Shown: positions 35,844-43,921 of the stretch, one piece after another
Layout: each line of letters starts with the position of its first letter
How positions within the stretch are numbered: position 1 is the stretch's first letter
Source of the DNA: Actinobacteria bacterium OV450
GTDB taxonomy: Bacteria; Actinomycetota; Actinomycetes; Streptomycetales; Streptomycetaceae
DNA: 49,807 bases
Direction: 5' to 3'
Assembly: GCA_001298555.1 (NCBI GenBank)
Contig: LJCW01000329.1
Span: forward strand, 1 to 49,807
Translations under genes and position numbers: made by a program
Notes under the pieces: model-generated
Seen by the model: only the letters and a program-made list of their open reading frames with translations
What the model was told of the DNA's origin: nothing
Databases searched by the model: none

Positions 35844-36361
35844 GGTGTTCCCCGGTCGACAGCAGTCGGGGAACGGGAACGCAGGTAGGCCCGGTCAGCT
35901 CGTTCATGGTGTGGATCCCTCGTCTGGCAGCGTCCGAAATGCACTGCGCTCCCGGCCCTATCCAGAAGGTAAAGCATCCTAATGCCTCATTGAGGCCACG
36001 AATGAAGGCCCTTTCTGCCGAGACCGTCATAGGGCAGATCGGCAAGGCCCGCCGGAGGGGTGCCCGATCGTCCGTACCCGCTGAGATCTTCCACACGCGC
36101 CTGGTGCGCTGCTCCGCAGCGGTGGTCGAGTATCGACGCTTGCACGATGACCCCCAACGCGTCCGCCATGGAGACGGGGTGGCGCCTCTCGACGAAGGCT
36201 GCTCGTCTCAGCCCGGCGTGACGTACGCATCAGCCGACTGACTGATGCGCCTGCGCCGGTCTCTCGGCAGGCTCCTGTGGTTCGGTGGGGGGTGAGGTGC
36301 GTCTGCCACACTTGCGCGGTGCGCGCCGCGGCCGGCGGTGCAGGGGAGAACGGATCTCAGT
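35844..36361. other. Intergenic region, possible small minus-strand ORF
   Basis: Mostly promoter region for the LAL regulator. The minus-strand frame 35987-36169 (MADALGVIVQASILDHRCGA, AHQARVEDLSGYGRSGTPP) has reasonable codon bias over 60 residues but no ribosome binding site or known relatives, so it is not listed as a gene. Confidence 0.4.
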
Positions 36362-36658
36362 GTGTCCCGATGGACCGTGCTGGCCATACCCGTCGACGGT
36401 GTCAGCGAGATGGATCGAAACGCACGCACGCTCGCGACATTCGACGGCAGTGCAGACGAAGCCGAATCGGCCCTGTTGGAGTTGGCGAGCACATACGAGC
36501 ACAAGCTCTGGAAGGTGAACCGACGAGAGATCTTCAAGTGCTCCAGCTGGTCCTACTTCCTCCGCATCCACGGCCGAATGGCCACCTACGGGCTTCTGCT
36601 CCAGCTCGCTGAGCTGGTCCACGACACCGCGGAGCCCACGAGCAACTCCCATGCCTGA
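36362..36658 (+). CDS. Hypothetical protein
   Basis: About 98 residues from the GTG at 36362 (GGGGAG 11 bases upstream; an earlier GTG at 36338 has no such site). The sequence (VLAIPVDGVSEMDRNARTLA, TFDGSADEAESALLELASTY, EHKLWKVNRREIFKCSSW) looks like a compact soluble protein with an amphipathic C-terminal helix (TYGLLLQLAELVHDTAE). The family was not recognised by name. It stands alone before another small hypothetical. Confidence 0.6.
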   Translation: MSRWTVLAIPVDGVSEMDRNARTLATFDGSADEAESALLELASTYEHKLWKVNRREIFKCSSWSYFLRIHGRMATYGLLLQLAELVHDTAEPTSNSHA

Positions 36659-36804
36659 GAGGGCGGTTCGTGAGCCGAGGTCCATTGCCGGGTGAGGCTG
36701 CGAAGGGGCTGCCTTGAGGTCAGCCTGTAGTTGGCCGTTCCGGTTCCGAGTCGGCCGGTGGGCGGACGCGTGACGGGGCGGGGGGAGGCCACTGGCACCA
36801 TGGG

Positions 36805-37191
36805 ATGGTGACTGATGCGAACGACTCGGACGACCCGCTCCAGCTGCTGATGGGCTTGGAGGTCAGCGCCGTCTCTTTCGTGCGCGACTACGTCGAGCTG
36901 CACTTCGATGGACCGATTCTGCGCGCCTTGAGCGACCCGTCGGGGGTGTACGGGGGCCGCGAGTGGCGCTTTCCCGCACCAGGGTCGCTGGAGCTCATGC
37001 GCTGCTACATCGGCAAGACAGTCGACGGCTACGAACTGGATCCCGATCGGGTTCTCGCCCTGGACTTCGGAGAGCACCGCTTCGTCATCCCGCTGAACTC
37101 CGATTCAAGCGGTGGTCCCGAGTCAGCCCACATGATCGGCGTCGACGAGAGCGGTCGAGCTTCTGTCCTCGGCGGGATGTGGATCTGGTAG
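36805..37191 (+). CDS. Hypothetical protein
   Basis: 128 residues from the ATG at 36805 (GTG 36808 possible). Pieces such as SAVSFVRDYVELHFDGPILR, CYIGKTVDGYELDPDRVLAL and DFGEHRFVIPLNSDSSGGPE suggest a small beta-rich protein. Similar acidic proteins are often immunity or housekeeping proteins, but no assignment is possible here. The ending GGMWIW is a clean terminus. Codon bias supports coding. Confidence 0.65.
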   Translation: MVTDANDSDDPLQLLMGLEVSAVSFVRDYVELHFDGPILRALSDPSGVYGGREWRFPAPGSLELMRCYIGKTVDGYELDPDRVLALDFGEHRFVIPLNSDSSGGPESAHMIGVDESGRASVLGGMWIW

Positions 37192-37231
37192 CAAGATCGG
37201 CACCGATCCGGGGGGGGCCGACCGGTCGTGG

Positions 37232-37518
37232 TCACAGCTGCTGGTCGTGCCCGGCCGCCTGCTGCTTCCTGGTGAAGCTGCCGGTGTCGACCTCGGCAAG
37301 GATGTCGAGCTTCGCCAGGCGTCTCAGCTTCGCGCGGGTGCCCTCGATGTTCTTTCGCAGCAGTCCGTGGTCGAGGGCTTCGCACGCATCCCGTGCCCGG
37401 AGAGGGCTGGTGGTCTCGTTGAAGACAGCGAGGACGCGGGGGTAGTCCGGGTGCTCGGGTGGGCCCGGCGGGGCGGCAGGGACGCGGTCGGCGAAGGCGA
37501 CGACAGTCTTTCGGGTAA
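37232..37518 (-). pseudogene. C-terminal gene fragment fused to GAF remnant
   Basis: ITRKTVVAFADRVPAA, then HPDYPRVLAVFNETTSPLRA, RDACEALDHGLLRKNIEGTR and AKLRRLAKLDILAEVDTGSF form a winged-helix-like C-terminus found at the end of longer Streptomyces proteins, possibly transposon-associated. It starts abruptly at about 37518, where homology to a GAF protein ends. It has no start codon of its own. Confidence 0.5.
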
Positions 37519-37740
37519 TCGACAGCCGGCGCCGCCAGCGCCAGAGCGCTCTGACATGGGCCGACCCCCAGCGGGTACTGGGCCTCGGCCAGCCGCCCCG
37601 CCACCGGATCACTGGACCACCCCCACGCCTGGACATCATTGCCCGCGCGCCCAGCGGCACCGACGCTCCGGTCACGTCCAGCAGATCGACGCACGCCCGG
37701 CACAGCGCAGCCGGGGTATCCAGGCCCGTTCCGCCCGTCA
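37519..37740 (-). pseudogene. GAF domain protein fragment
   Basis: Reads TGLDTPAALCRACVDLLDVT, GASVPLGA and then, one frame over, GNDVQAWGWSSDPVAGRLAE, AQYPLGVGPCQSALALAAPA. This is the first half of the GAF domain of Streptomyces GAF/ANTAR-type proteins. It is frameshifted near 37645 and cut at about 37519 by unrelated sequence. It is non-functional as seen. Confidence 0.6.
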
Positions 37741-38070
37741 CCGATGCTGCGGGCTGCGAAAGCCGAGGGCCCCTCCGCGGCCACCGGCGGGCCCGAGCCC
37801 TCGCCGAAGGCGGAGAATGGCAAAGGCGGCCTGCCGTATCGGACCCCTCAGAGCGCAGTGTCCTCCTCGTCGACGCCGTTCGACGCACGCAGGGACCACC
37901 TGCTCAGGCCACCCGGTGGTACCTGCCCGGCAGAGGACCGTGGCCGGCCGCCGCCAAAGAAAGGTGGCGGCCCGCAGCCCCACCAGCCGGCCTTTCAGAT
38001 TGCCGCCACCTGCGGACGAGGCCGCGGCTTGCGTGGCCATGGAGGTCTCCGACCTGGGTAGGGGCAGTGC

Positions 38071-39054
38071 ATGAGTGACGAGGACTTTGACCGGCCAGAG
38101 GCCGCGGGGCTGCTGTCCGGGCTGAGCGTGGACGACCGTCGGCCCGAGCAGCCGGTCCTGCTCGACTCCGGCGGCGCTCCCATCCGCACCTGGCGGGAGA
38201 ACTACCCCTATGACCGAAAGATGCGGCGGCGGGAGTACGAGCGGACCAAGCGGGTCCTGCAGATCGAGCTCTTGAAGCTGCAGCACTGGGTGAAGGACAC
38301 CGGCGCCCGCTTGGTGGTGATCTGCGAGGGCAGGGACGCGGCGGGCAAGGGTGGCACGATCCAGCGGTTCACCGAGCGGCTCAACCCCCGCGGCGCGCGG
38401 ATCGTGGCCCTGGACAAGCCGAGCGAGCGGGAGGCGGGGCAGTGGTACTTCCAGCGGTACGTCGCTCACCTGCCGGCGCCCGGCGAGATCGTCTTCTTCG
38501 ACAGGTCCTGGTACAACCGGGCCGGCGTCGAGAAGGTGATGGGGTTCTGCACCCCGGAGCAGTACGAGCTGTTCCTACAGCAGTGCCCCGTTTTCGAGGA
38601 GATGCTGGCGCAGGACGGGATCGTGCTGGTGAAGTTCTGGTTCTCGGTGTCCCGCGCCGAGCAGCGCACCCGGTTCGCGATCCGCCAGGTCGATCCGGTG
38701 CGGCAGTGGAAACTGTCGCCCACCGACCTGGCCTCCCTGGACCGCTGGGACGACTACACCGAGGCGAAAGTCTCCATGTTCCGTGCGACGGACACCGCCC
38801 ACGCGCCGTGGACGGTGGTCAAGAGCAACGACAAACGGCGAGGCCGGCTCGAAGCCATGCGCAGCCTGCTGTGGCGCATCGACTACGACCGCAAGGACGA
38901 GAAGATGGTCGGACGGCCCGACCCGCTCATCGTCGGCGCCGCCGACACCCTCCTCGAAGCAGGCGAAGCACCCACCGACCTCTCCCCCACACCCCTGGCC
39001 GGACCCCTGGGCCCTGGCCTCCACCCGCCCGCCACACCCACCGGACCCGACTGA
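38071..39054 (+). CDS. ppk2: Polyphosphate kinase 2 (PPK2)
   Basis: A 327-residue PPK2, which transfers phosphate between polyphosphate and nucleotides. Walker A is CEGRDAAGKGGTIQRF (GRDAAGKGGT at 87-96), and the Walker B and lid region is EIVFFDRSWYNRAGVEKVMG (FFDRSWYNR at 142-150). VKFWFSVSRAEQRTRFAIRQ and WKLSPTDLASLDRWDDYTEA are further family landmarks. The ATG at 38071 has AGGGG upstream. The last 40 residues are a Pro/Gly-rich extension beyond the catalytic core. It is monocistronic. The class (GDP, ADP or AMP preference) cannot be settled here, though size and motifs resemble one-domain class I enzymes. Confidence 0.93.
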   Translation: MSDEDFDRPEAAGLLSGLSVDDRRPEQPVLLDSGGAPIRTWRENYPYDRKMRRREYERTKRVLQIELLKLQHWVKDTGARLVVICEGRDAAGKGGTIQRFTERLNPRGARIVALDKPSEREAGQWYFQRYVAHLPAPGEIVFFDRSWYNRAGVEKVMGFCTPEQYELFLQQCPVFEEMLAQDGIVLVKFWFSVSRAEQRTRFAIRQVDPVRQWKLSPTDLASLDRWDDYTEAKVSMFRATDTAHAPWTVVKSNDKRRGRLEAMRSLLWRIDYDRKDEKMVGRPDPLIVGAADTLLEAGEAPTDLSPTPLAGPLGPGLHPPATPTGPD

Positions 39055-39069
39055 CCACGGCGACCTTCC

Positions 39070-39097
39070 GGCACTCGGCACCCGGCACTCGGCACCC
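39070..39097 (+). repeat. Four 7-bp tandem units
   Basis: GGCACTC GGCACCC GGCACTC GGCACCC, that is a 14-bp unit repeated twice, just past the ppk2 stop. The rest of 39098-39385 shows no gene. Confidence 0.75.
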
Positions 39098-39385
39098 CGC
39101 AACGGTGAGGGCGTCGATCTGTCGTTCGAGTTTCTGCCCGCCGGTCGGCACCCGGGCGTACCTGATCTTGGTCTTGGTTCGGGCGAGCGGCTCGGCGACG
39201 AAGAGTCCGGGGTGGCCGGACGGGGCCGGGAGGTCACTTGTGCCCCCGGATCGGGTCAGAAAACGGTGGTCCGGGTTTCTTGAATGACCCTGGTTTTTGA
39301 AGGGTTTTTGGAGCCCGGCCCTGCGGGATGCATGGCCCGCTGTCCGGTGACCTTCAGAAAGCGAAGGCTTTTGATGCCGCTGGGT

Positions 39386-40252
39386 TCAGCCACGCTCAGG
39401 CTCTACTGGGAGCCACAGTTCGGCGTCGGCCCTGGTCCTGTCCGGCGACAGGCGGGTGCGCAGGATCTCGGGGCCGGTGCAGGTGCGGTACGGGTTCGAC
39501 GGGAACCACTCGGTGAACACGTCCCGCCATAGCTCCTGAATGGCCTGCGGCGCCGGCCCGGAGGTAGTGAAGACTGCCCAGGTGCCGGCCGGGACGACCA
39601 AGGCGGTCGTGCCCTCCGGAGCGGCCGCGGAAGTGATCACGCCTTGGTGGTAGTCGAGTTCGGTGCCCTCGGCGCGGCTGGGATCCAGATCGTCGCAAAC
39701 TGCGACGATGCCGTGCGGTTCCTGGTCCGAAAGTTTCTCCCGGCGCTCCAGAGCCCGTGGATCGATCCCGCGCAAAAAGTCCATGATCGCCCGGTTCGGG
39801 CCCGCGTGCACCAGCGGTACCCGGGTCTTGAACCCGACGACGGTGAAGTCCGCCTTATCCACGATGCGGTACCGCATACTGCTGCTCCCTTCGATGGTGA
39901 GGCGGAAGGCCATCCGGGACTGGGAGCTGAGTGCGGCGCCGGTGCGCCGGGCCTCGCCCGGTCCGATGCCGTGCATGGTGCGGAACGCCCGCGCGAACGC
40001 CTCACCGGAGCTGTAGCCGTAGCGCACCGCGATCTCCAGCAGCGTCTCGCGCCCCGCGAGTACCTCGGCGCCCGCGAGGGTGAGCCGACGGCGCCGCACG
40101 TATTCCGACAGCGGCATGCCCGAGAGCGCGGAGAACATCCGGCGCAGGTGGTGCTCCGAGGTGACCGCGATGCGTGCCAGCTCCTTCACGTCGACGACCT
40201 GGTCAAGATGGCGCTCGATGTGCTCCATGGCCTGGTTCAGCCGCTCCAGCAT
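39386..40252 (-). CDS. AraC family regulator with GyrI-like effector domain
   Basis: 288 residues from the ATG at 40252, which has AAGGAGG seven bases upstream. The N-terminal AraC DNA-binding domain (MLERLNQAMEHIERHLDQVV, DVKELARIAVTSEHHLRRMF, EIAVRYGYSSGEAFARAFRT) is followed by a GyrI/Rob-type ligand domain (MRYRIVDKADFTVVGFKTRV to EILRTRLSPDRTRADAELWL). This layout is that of the MarA/Rob/SoxS-like multidrug-sensing regulators, with the HTH first. It lies 62 bases downstream of the PhyH gene in the same direction, so the two may form an operon. Confidence 0.92.
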   Translation of the reverse strand: MLERLNQAMEHIERHLDQVVDVKELARIAVTSEHHLRRMFSALSGMPLSEYVRRRRLTLAGAEVLAGRETLLEIAVRYGYSSGEAFARAFRTMHGIGPGEARRTGAALSSQSRMAFRLTIEGSSSMRYRIVDKADFTVVGFKTRVPLVHAGPNRAIMDFLRGIDPRALERREKLSDQEPHGIVAVCDDLDPSRAEGTELDYHQGVITSAAAPEGTTALVVPAGTWAVFTTSGPAPQAIQELWRDVFTEWFPSNPYRTCTGPEILRTRLSPDRTRADAELWLPVEPERG

Positions 40253-40314
40253 GCCCGGCCTCCTTCCTCTTCCCTCTTCACGACCACCTTGCCAGCGATG
40301 GCCGTGAAGCACCT

Positions 40315-41127
40315 CTACCGGGAGCGGTGGTCTGTGCCGTCCCCGTCCGGACCGGGGGTGTCCCGTCCCAGGCCCCGGCGGATCGCGATCTCCACGGGTG
40401 AGTACGCGCCGTCGGCCCGCTCCAGTTCGTACGGCGCGGCAGGCATCAGCGGCGGCTGGGCCATGAAGCGCGGCCGCACCCCATGGTGCGGTTGCGCCGC
40501 GTGCACCAGGAACGGATGGCACAGAAAGACGTCGCCCGGGGACCCGGTGGCGAGGGCGAGTGCCCGGTGGTCGGACGCCGCCACCAGATCGGGGGCGAGG
40601 GCCAGCCCGCTCGCCCCGTCGTCCCCGTACTTCTCCAGCACCTTCGGCACGTCGAGGTGTGAGCCGACCCGGATCCGGGTCGGGGCGTCCTCCTCGCCGA
40701 CCTCGCTGAACAGGAACAGCATCAGCAGCGCCCGGCCCTGGGAGCGCAGATTCGTGAAGTACCAGCTCTCGCCCTCCGGCAGATAGCTCCCCTCGATGTG
40801 CCAGCCCGCGTCGTCCGGCTCCTCCTCGTGCGGGAAGCGCAGAGGGAACGTGCCCAGCGAGTAGCGCGGGTCCCAGCGTCCCGCGCCGACGAGCAGGTCA
40901 TACGCGTGTTGCAGGGACGGGGAGTTGGGTGCGGCGGCGAACGGTCCCTGCGCCATGCCGCCCACCCAGTGCACGGGCTGCGTCCATGTCGACGGGTCGT
41001 CCGGGTCGCAGCCCGTCTCCCGCCACAGCAGCCGCGCGCAGTCTGCGGCCACGCGCGGCGCGACGGCGCCCTCCAACTTCACGAAGCCGTCGCGGAGGAA
41101 ACGGGATACCAAGGTCGTGTCATCCAT
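40315..41127 (-). CDS. Phytanoyl-CoA dioxygenase (PhyH) family protein
   Basis: 270 residues from the ATG at 41127 (GGGGGC upstream). It resembles Fe(II)/2-oxoglutarate oxygenases of the PhyH group: SRFLRDGFVKLEGAVAPRVA at the start, WHIEGSYLPEGESWYFTNLR in the core, and SPGDVFLCHPFLVHAAQPHH near the distal His, with RPRFMAQPPL supplying the 2-oxoglutarate-binding Arg. The first metal pair would be H-x-E instead of the usual H-x-D, assuming HIE is the motif. The substrate is unknown; PhyH members hydroxylate lipids and natural products. The AraC regulator follows on the same strand. Confidence 0.85.
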   Translation of the reverse strand: MDDTTLVSRFLRDGFVKLEGAVAPRVAADCARLLWRETGCDPDDPSTWTQPVHWVGGMAQGPFAAAPNSPSLQHAYDLLVGAGRWDPRYSLGTFPLRFPHEEEPDDAGWHIEGSYLPEGESWYFTNLRSQGRALLMLFLFSEVGEEDAPTRIRVGSHLDVPKVLEKYGDDGASGLALAPDLVAASDHRALALATGSPGDVFLCHPFLVHAAQPHHGVRPRFMAQPPLMPAAPYELERADGAYSPVEIAIRRGLGRDTPGPDGDGTDHRSR

Positions 41128-41623
41128 GCCCCCATCGTGCGGCGACACCGGCCCCGATCACCCGACATTCTCCACACCGCCTTTGTCGGGCAGGAGGATG
41201 GGCGTGTGGTCCCCAGTCACGCGGCCTGCTTGAGCTCGTGCCCGGAAGAGGTGGCGCGTCAGCCGTCAGCCTTCGTCGTCTTCGACGGCGTCCGGGCCCC
41301 CGAAGGGGCGAAGGCTCTGGCCGGGGCCGCTGGCCTTGCTGTCCTTGGCCTGCAAGATTCCACCGGCATGCGGTGGACGGTAGCCAGGCCCCGACAGTGA
41401 TCGAGGCTCTTTCTCCGAACCCCCGCACCAGGCCGGTCACGTGCACTAGACGACCATGATCGTTCTCACCGGGATTTCCTGGACCTCAACTACTCACACC
41501 CGGAATCCGGTGTAGCGCCGCGCGGCACCGGTCCGGGCGCCGCGATTCCGCCTTGGTTGCCGCCTCGCCTGACCCCCATAGCCGCACACCAGCCGCCATC
41601 CCCAGGCGCCGTGTCTCGGACGG
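41128..41623. other. Intergenic region without supported gene
   Basis: One plus-strand stretch at about 41225-41345 (EEVARQPSAFVVFDGVRAPE) looks briefly coding but has neither start signal nor recognisable family. The remainder is featureless. Confidence 0.45.
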
Positions 41624-42469
41624 TCAGGCGGATCGGGTGGCGGTCAAGAGCCAGCCGGTGCTGCGGAGCCGGACCGCGCCGTCGGCCACGTGAGCACCGA
41701 GGTCTTCGGTCAGGCGGCGGCGCAGAAGGGCCTGGGTGGCGGGATCGACCGCGTTGAGGAGATGCCGGCCGGGGCCGGAGTCCAGGAGGAAGTGGGCCGC
41801 CTCCTGGGCGGTTCGACCCCAGGTCCCGTATGCCTGGACGTGTTCGGCGCGCACGTTCTGCAGACCTGCTGTACGGAGCAGGCCGGTTGCGGTGTCGGGG
41901 TCGGCGAGGGAGAACATGCCCGGTCCACCCGGTGCCCCGAAGCCCCCGATCGGCAGGATGTCCTTGAGCGCGGTGAGCGCCGTCAGCCAGTCGTTGCCTT
42001 CGGGTTCCGCCGCGCTCAGGAAGGCGATGCGCCCACCCGGTCGCAGGGCAGAGGCGATATTGGCGAATGCGGCAACGGGGTCGGAGAAGAACATGACGCC
42101 GAAGCGGCTCATGGCGACATCGAAGGCGGCTCGGGGCAGGTCGTGGACCTGGGCGTCGCCGTGCGTGAAGGAGATGTTGGTGAGGCCCTCTTCAGCAGCT
42201 ACGGTTCGGGCCTGCTCGAGCATGGGGCTGGAAAGGTCGAGGCCGGTGGCGTGGCCCTGCTCTGCTGCACGGGCGGCCAGACGCGTGGTCGCGCCTGCAC
42301 CGCAGCCGACGTCGAGAACGTGCTCGCCGGGACGAATAGACGCGGCCGTCAGCAGGGGCTCGTTGAAGCCGGCGTTGACGGCGTTCCAGCGCTCGTGGTG
42401 GGCGGCCCAGTGCGCGCCTTCATAGCCGTTCCATGCCTTTACCTGAGCGGTGTTGGCGGTCTGCTGCAT
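41624..42469 (-). CDS. Class I SAM-dependent methyltransferase
   Basis: 281 residues from the ATG at 42469, nine bases after GGAGG. Motif I is HVLDVGCGAGATTRLAARA, with the acidic residue of motif II in TGLDLSSPMLEQA. SFTHGDAQVHDLPRAAFDVA and FGVMFFSDPVAAFANIASAL follow. It belongs to the UbiE/Methyltransf_25-like group. It is divergent from a TetR regulator across a gap with two palindromes, so expression is probably induced by a ligand of that regulator. The methyl acceptor is unknown. Confidence 0.9.
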   Translation of the reverse strand: MQQTANTAQVKAWNGYEGAHWAAHHERWNAVNAGFNEPLLTAASIRPGEHVLDVGCGAGATTRLAARAAEQGHATGLDLSSPMLEQARTVAAEEGLTNISFTHGDAQVHDLPRAAFDVAMSRFGVMFFSDPVAAFANIASALRPGGRIAFLSAAEPEGNDWLTALTALKDILPIGGFGAPGGPGMFSLADPDTATGLLRTAGLQNVRAEHVQAYGTWGRTAQEAAHFLLDSGPGRHLLNAVDPATQALLRRRLTEDLGAHVADGAVRLRSTGWLLTATRSA

Positions 42470-42507
42470 GCGAGATGACCTCCGATTGGGTTGCGAGAGC
42501 CCTAGAA

Positions 42508-42521
42508 TGGGCGCACGCCCA
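42508..42521. promoter_or_regulatory. Predicted TetR operator (short palindrome)
   Basis: TGGGCG-CA-CGCCCA, perfect 6-bp arms. Its centre is 21 bp from that of the longer palindrome at 42524-42547, two helical turns, and both share GGGC(G/A)CA(C/T)GCCC. Confidence 0.6.
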
Positions 42522-42523
42522 AA

Positions 42524-42547
42524 CAGTATGGGCACATGCCCATACTG
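42524..42547. promoter_or_regulatory. Predicted TetR operator (perfect long palindrome)
   Basis: Arms CAGTATGGGCA (42524-42534) and TGCCCATACTG (42537-42547) are perfect 11-bp inverted repeats around CA. It lies between the divergent methyltransferase and TetR genes, 28 bases before the TetR start. Confidence 0.75.
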
Positions 42548-42574
42548 GCAATGCCCGTTTCCAGGAGGATGTTG

Positions 42575-43162
42575 ATGTCACCGCGCGGAGTCGCCATCGA
42601 AGGCCTGCGGGAGCGGTTGTTCACGGCAGCAGAGCGCGTCTTGGCCCGGGACGGGGCCGCGGCGCTGACGAGCCGGGCTGTCACCGAGGAGGCCGGGTGC
42701 GCCAAGGGGGTGCTGCACACGCACTTCGCCGGGCTGGACGAGTTCGTCGCCGAACTGGTCCTGTACCGGTTCGGGACGGCCGCCGCGCTGTCGGAGGACT
42801 TGCCCTCCAGGGCAGGTACCGGTTCGGTGGGAGAGAACCTCGCCGATGTGGCCTCAGCGGTGCTGTCCCTGGATCCGGGGTTGGTGGGGCTGGCGGTGAC
42901 CAGGCCGCGGGCGGCCCAGCGCGTCCGCGAGGCCTGGCAGGCCGGCGCCCCGGGATTCACCGCGATCCAGGAGGCGGTCAGCGACTATCTTCTGGCGGAG
43001 CAGGAGCTCGGTAGGGTCGCGACGCCGCTGGATGTGGAGTCAGTGGCGCTGGCACTCGTGGGGACGTTGCACCACCTCCTGATGACCGGCTCGGCCGATG
43101 CGGCGCCGGGTTTTCAGGCTCAGGTGGAGCGACTCATCCGTGTGCTGATCCGGACGGTGTGA
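42575..43162 (+). CDS. TetR family transcriptional regulator
   Basis: 195 residues; the ATG at 42575 is fixed by AGGAGG six bases upstream (ATGs at 42536 and 42569 lack such a site). The HTH is RLFTAAERVLARDGAAALTS, RAVTEEAGCAKGVLHTHFAG. The ligand-binding half has no recognised subtype. It is divergent from the methyltransferase; the two palindromes between them are the obvious binding sites, so it likely represses both genes. Confidence 0.9.
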   Translation: MSPRGVAIEGLRERLFTAAERVLARDGAAALTSRAVTEEAGCAKGVLHTHFAGLDEFVAELVLYRFGTAAALSEDLPSRAGTGSVGENLADVASAVLSLDPGLVGLAVTRPRAAQRVREAWQAGAPGFTAIQEAVSDYLLAEQELGRVATPLDVESVALALVGTLHHLLMTGSADAAPGFQAQVERLIRVLIRTV

Positions 43163-43325
43163 CAGCCATCGGCCCACGGAATGAATGCGCCACAGGGACC
43201 AGCGCCTCCGCTCCCTGACCGTCGGCGGTACGCTCTGTCCTCCCGCTGAGGCCAAGCCCCAAACCCGGGGAGCACGCCCGGCGAGCCGATTCAGGGCGGG
43301 CACACAGAAGCCGTGTATCGCCCCT

Positions 43326-43342
43326 GTACCCCGCCGGGGTAC
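43326..43342. promoter_or_regulatory. CsoR-like copper operator
   Basis: GTACCCC-GCC-GGGGTAC, perfect 7-bp arms. It resembles the TACCCCnnnGGGGTA class of CsoR binding sites known in actinobacteria. It lies 47 bases before the DUF6153 gene. Confidence 0.7.
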
Positions 43343-43388
43343 GGTCGGAGCTCACAGTCCACACAGGCAGGGTTCGAAGGGCAGAGCA

Positions 43389-43820
43389 GTGATCAGCGGA
43401 CAGCGCAGCAGACGGGGCATCGCCCGGCTGGTGGCCGTGTGCACGGTTCTGCTCGGCCTGTTCCTCATGCACGGCGCGCCTGCCACTGCCGCCGAGGGCT
43501 GCCACAGCGTGATGTCCCACGTCACACCCAAGGGCGACGGTCACGGCCATGCGGCGCTGAGCCCGGCGGCCGCCCCCGGCCATGGACCGACCCTCGAGGC
43601 CTCCCCGATGCCGGGAACGGGCGGAGGGTCGTGCCTCTCGACCCCCGCACACGAGCGGATCCCGCTGCCCGCCCCGGGCCTCCTGGGCGTCACCGTCTTC
43701 GGAGCCCTCATGGCGGGGCTGTCGGCGCGCCTGTGGGCACCGCAAGGCGGGACCGGAAGACGTGGACCGCCTGACGGCGGGCGAGATCTGCTGAATCGGG
43801 TCTGCATCGCGCGGACGTGA
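43389..43820 (+). CDS. DUF6153 family secreted/membrane protein
   Basis: 143 residues from the GTG at 43389 (AAGGG upstream). A signal-type helix (GIARLVAVCTVLLGLFLMHG) is followed by a short His/Met-containing extracytoplasmic region with two Cys (EGCHSVMSHVT, SCLSTPAHERIPL) and a C-terminal helix (LLGVTVFGALMAGLSARL). This is the layout of DUF6153 proteins, which in Streptomyces occur beside copper-handling lipoproteins. The CsoR-like palindrome upstream and the Met/His-rich lipoprotein downstream support a copper role; that is inference. Confidence 0.75.
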   Translation: MISGQRSRRGIARLVAVCTVLLGLFLMHGAPATAAEGCHSVMSHVTPKGDGHGHAALSPAAAPGHGPTLEASPMPGTGGGSCLSTPAHERIPLPAPGLLGVTVFGALMAGLSARLWAPQGGTGRRGPPDGGRDLLNRVCIART

Positions 43821-43921
43821 CGGGCACCGCCGAGCCCTGGCCACCGGCCTGGCTCAGGCGCCGCCCCTTCACGTTCCCGCGCGCCATCGCTGTGGTGCGC
43901 CCATCCGGAAAGACCCGAGAA

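Noticed and set aside
35987..36169. 60-residue minus-strand ORF upstream of the LAL gene
   Set aside because: No ribosome binding site or recognisable relatives; it lies in a region expected to hold the LAL promoter.
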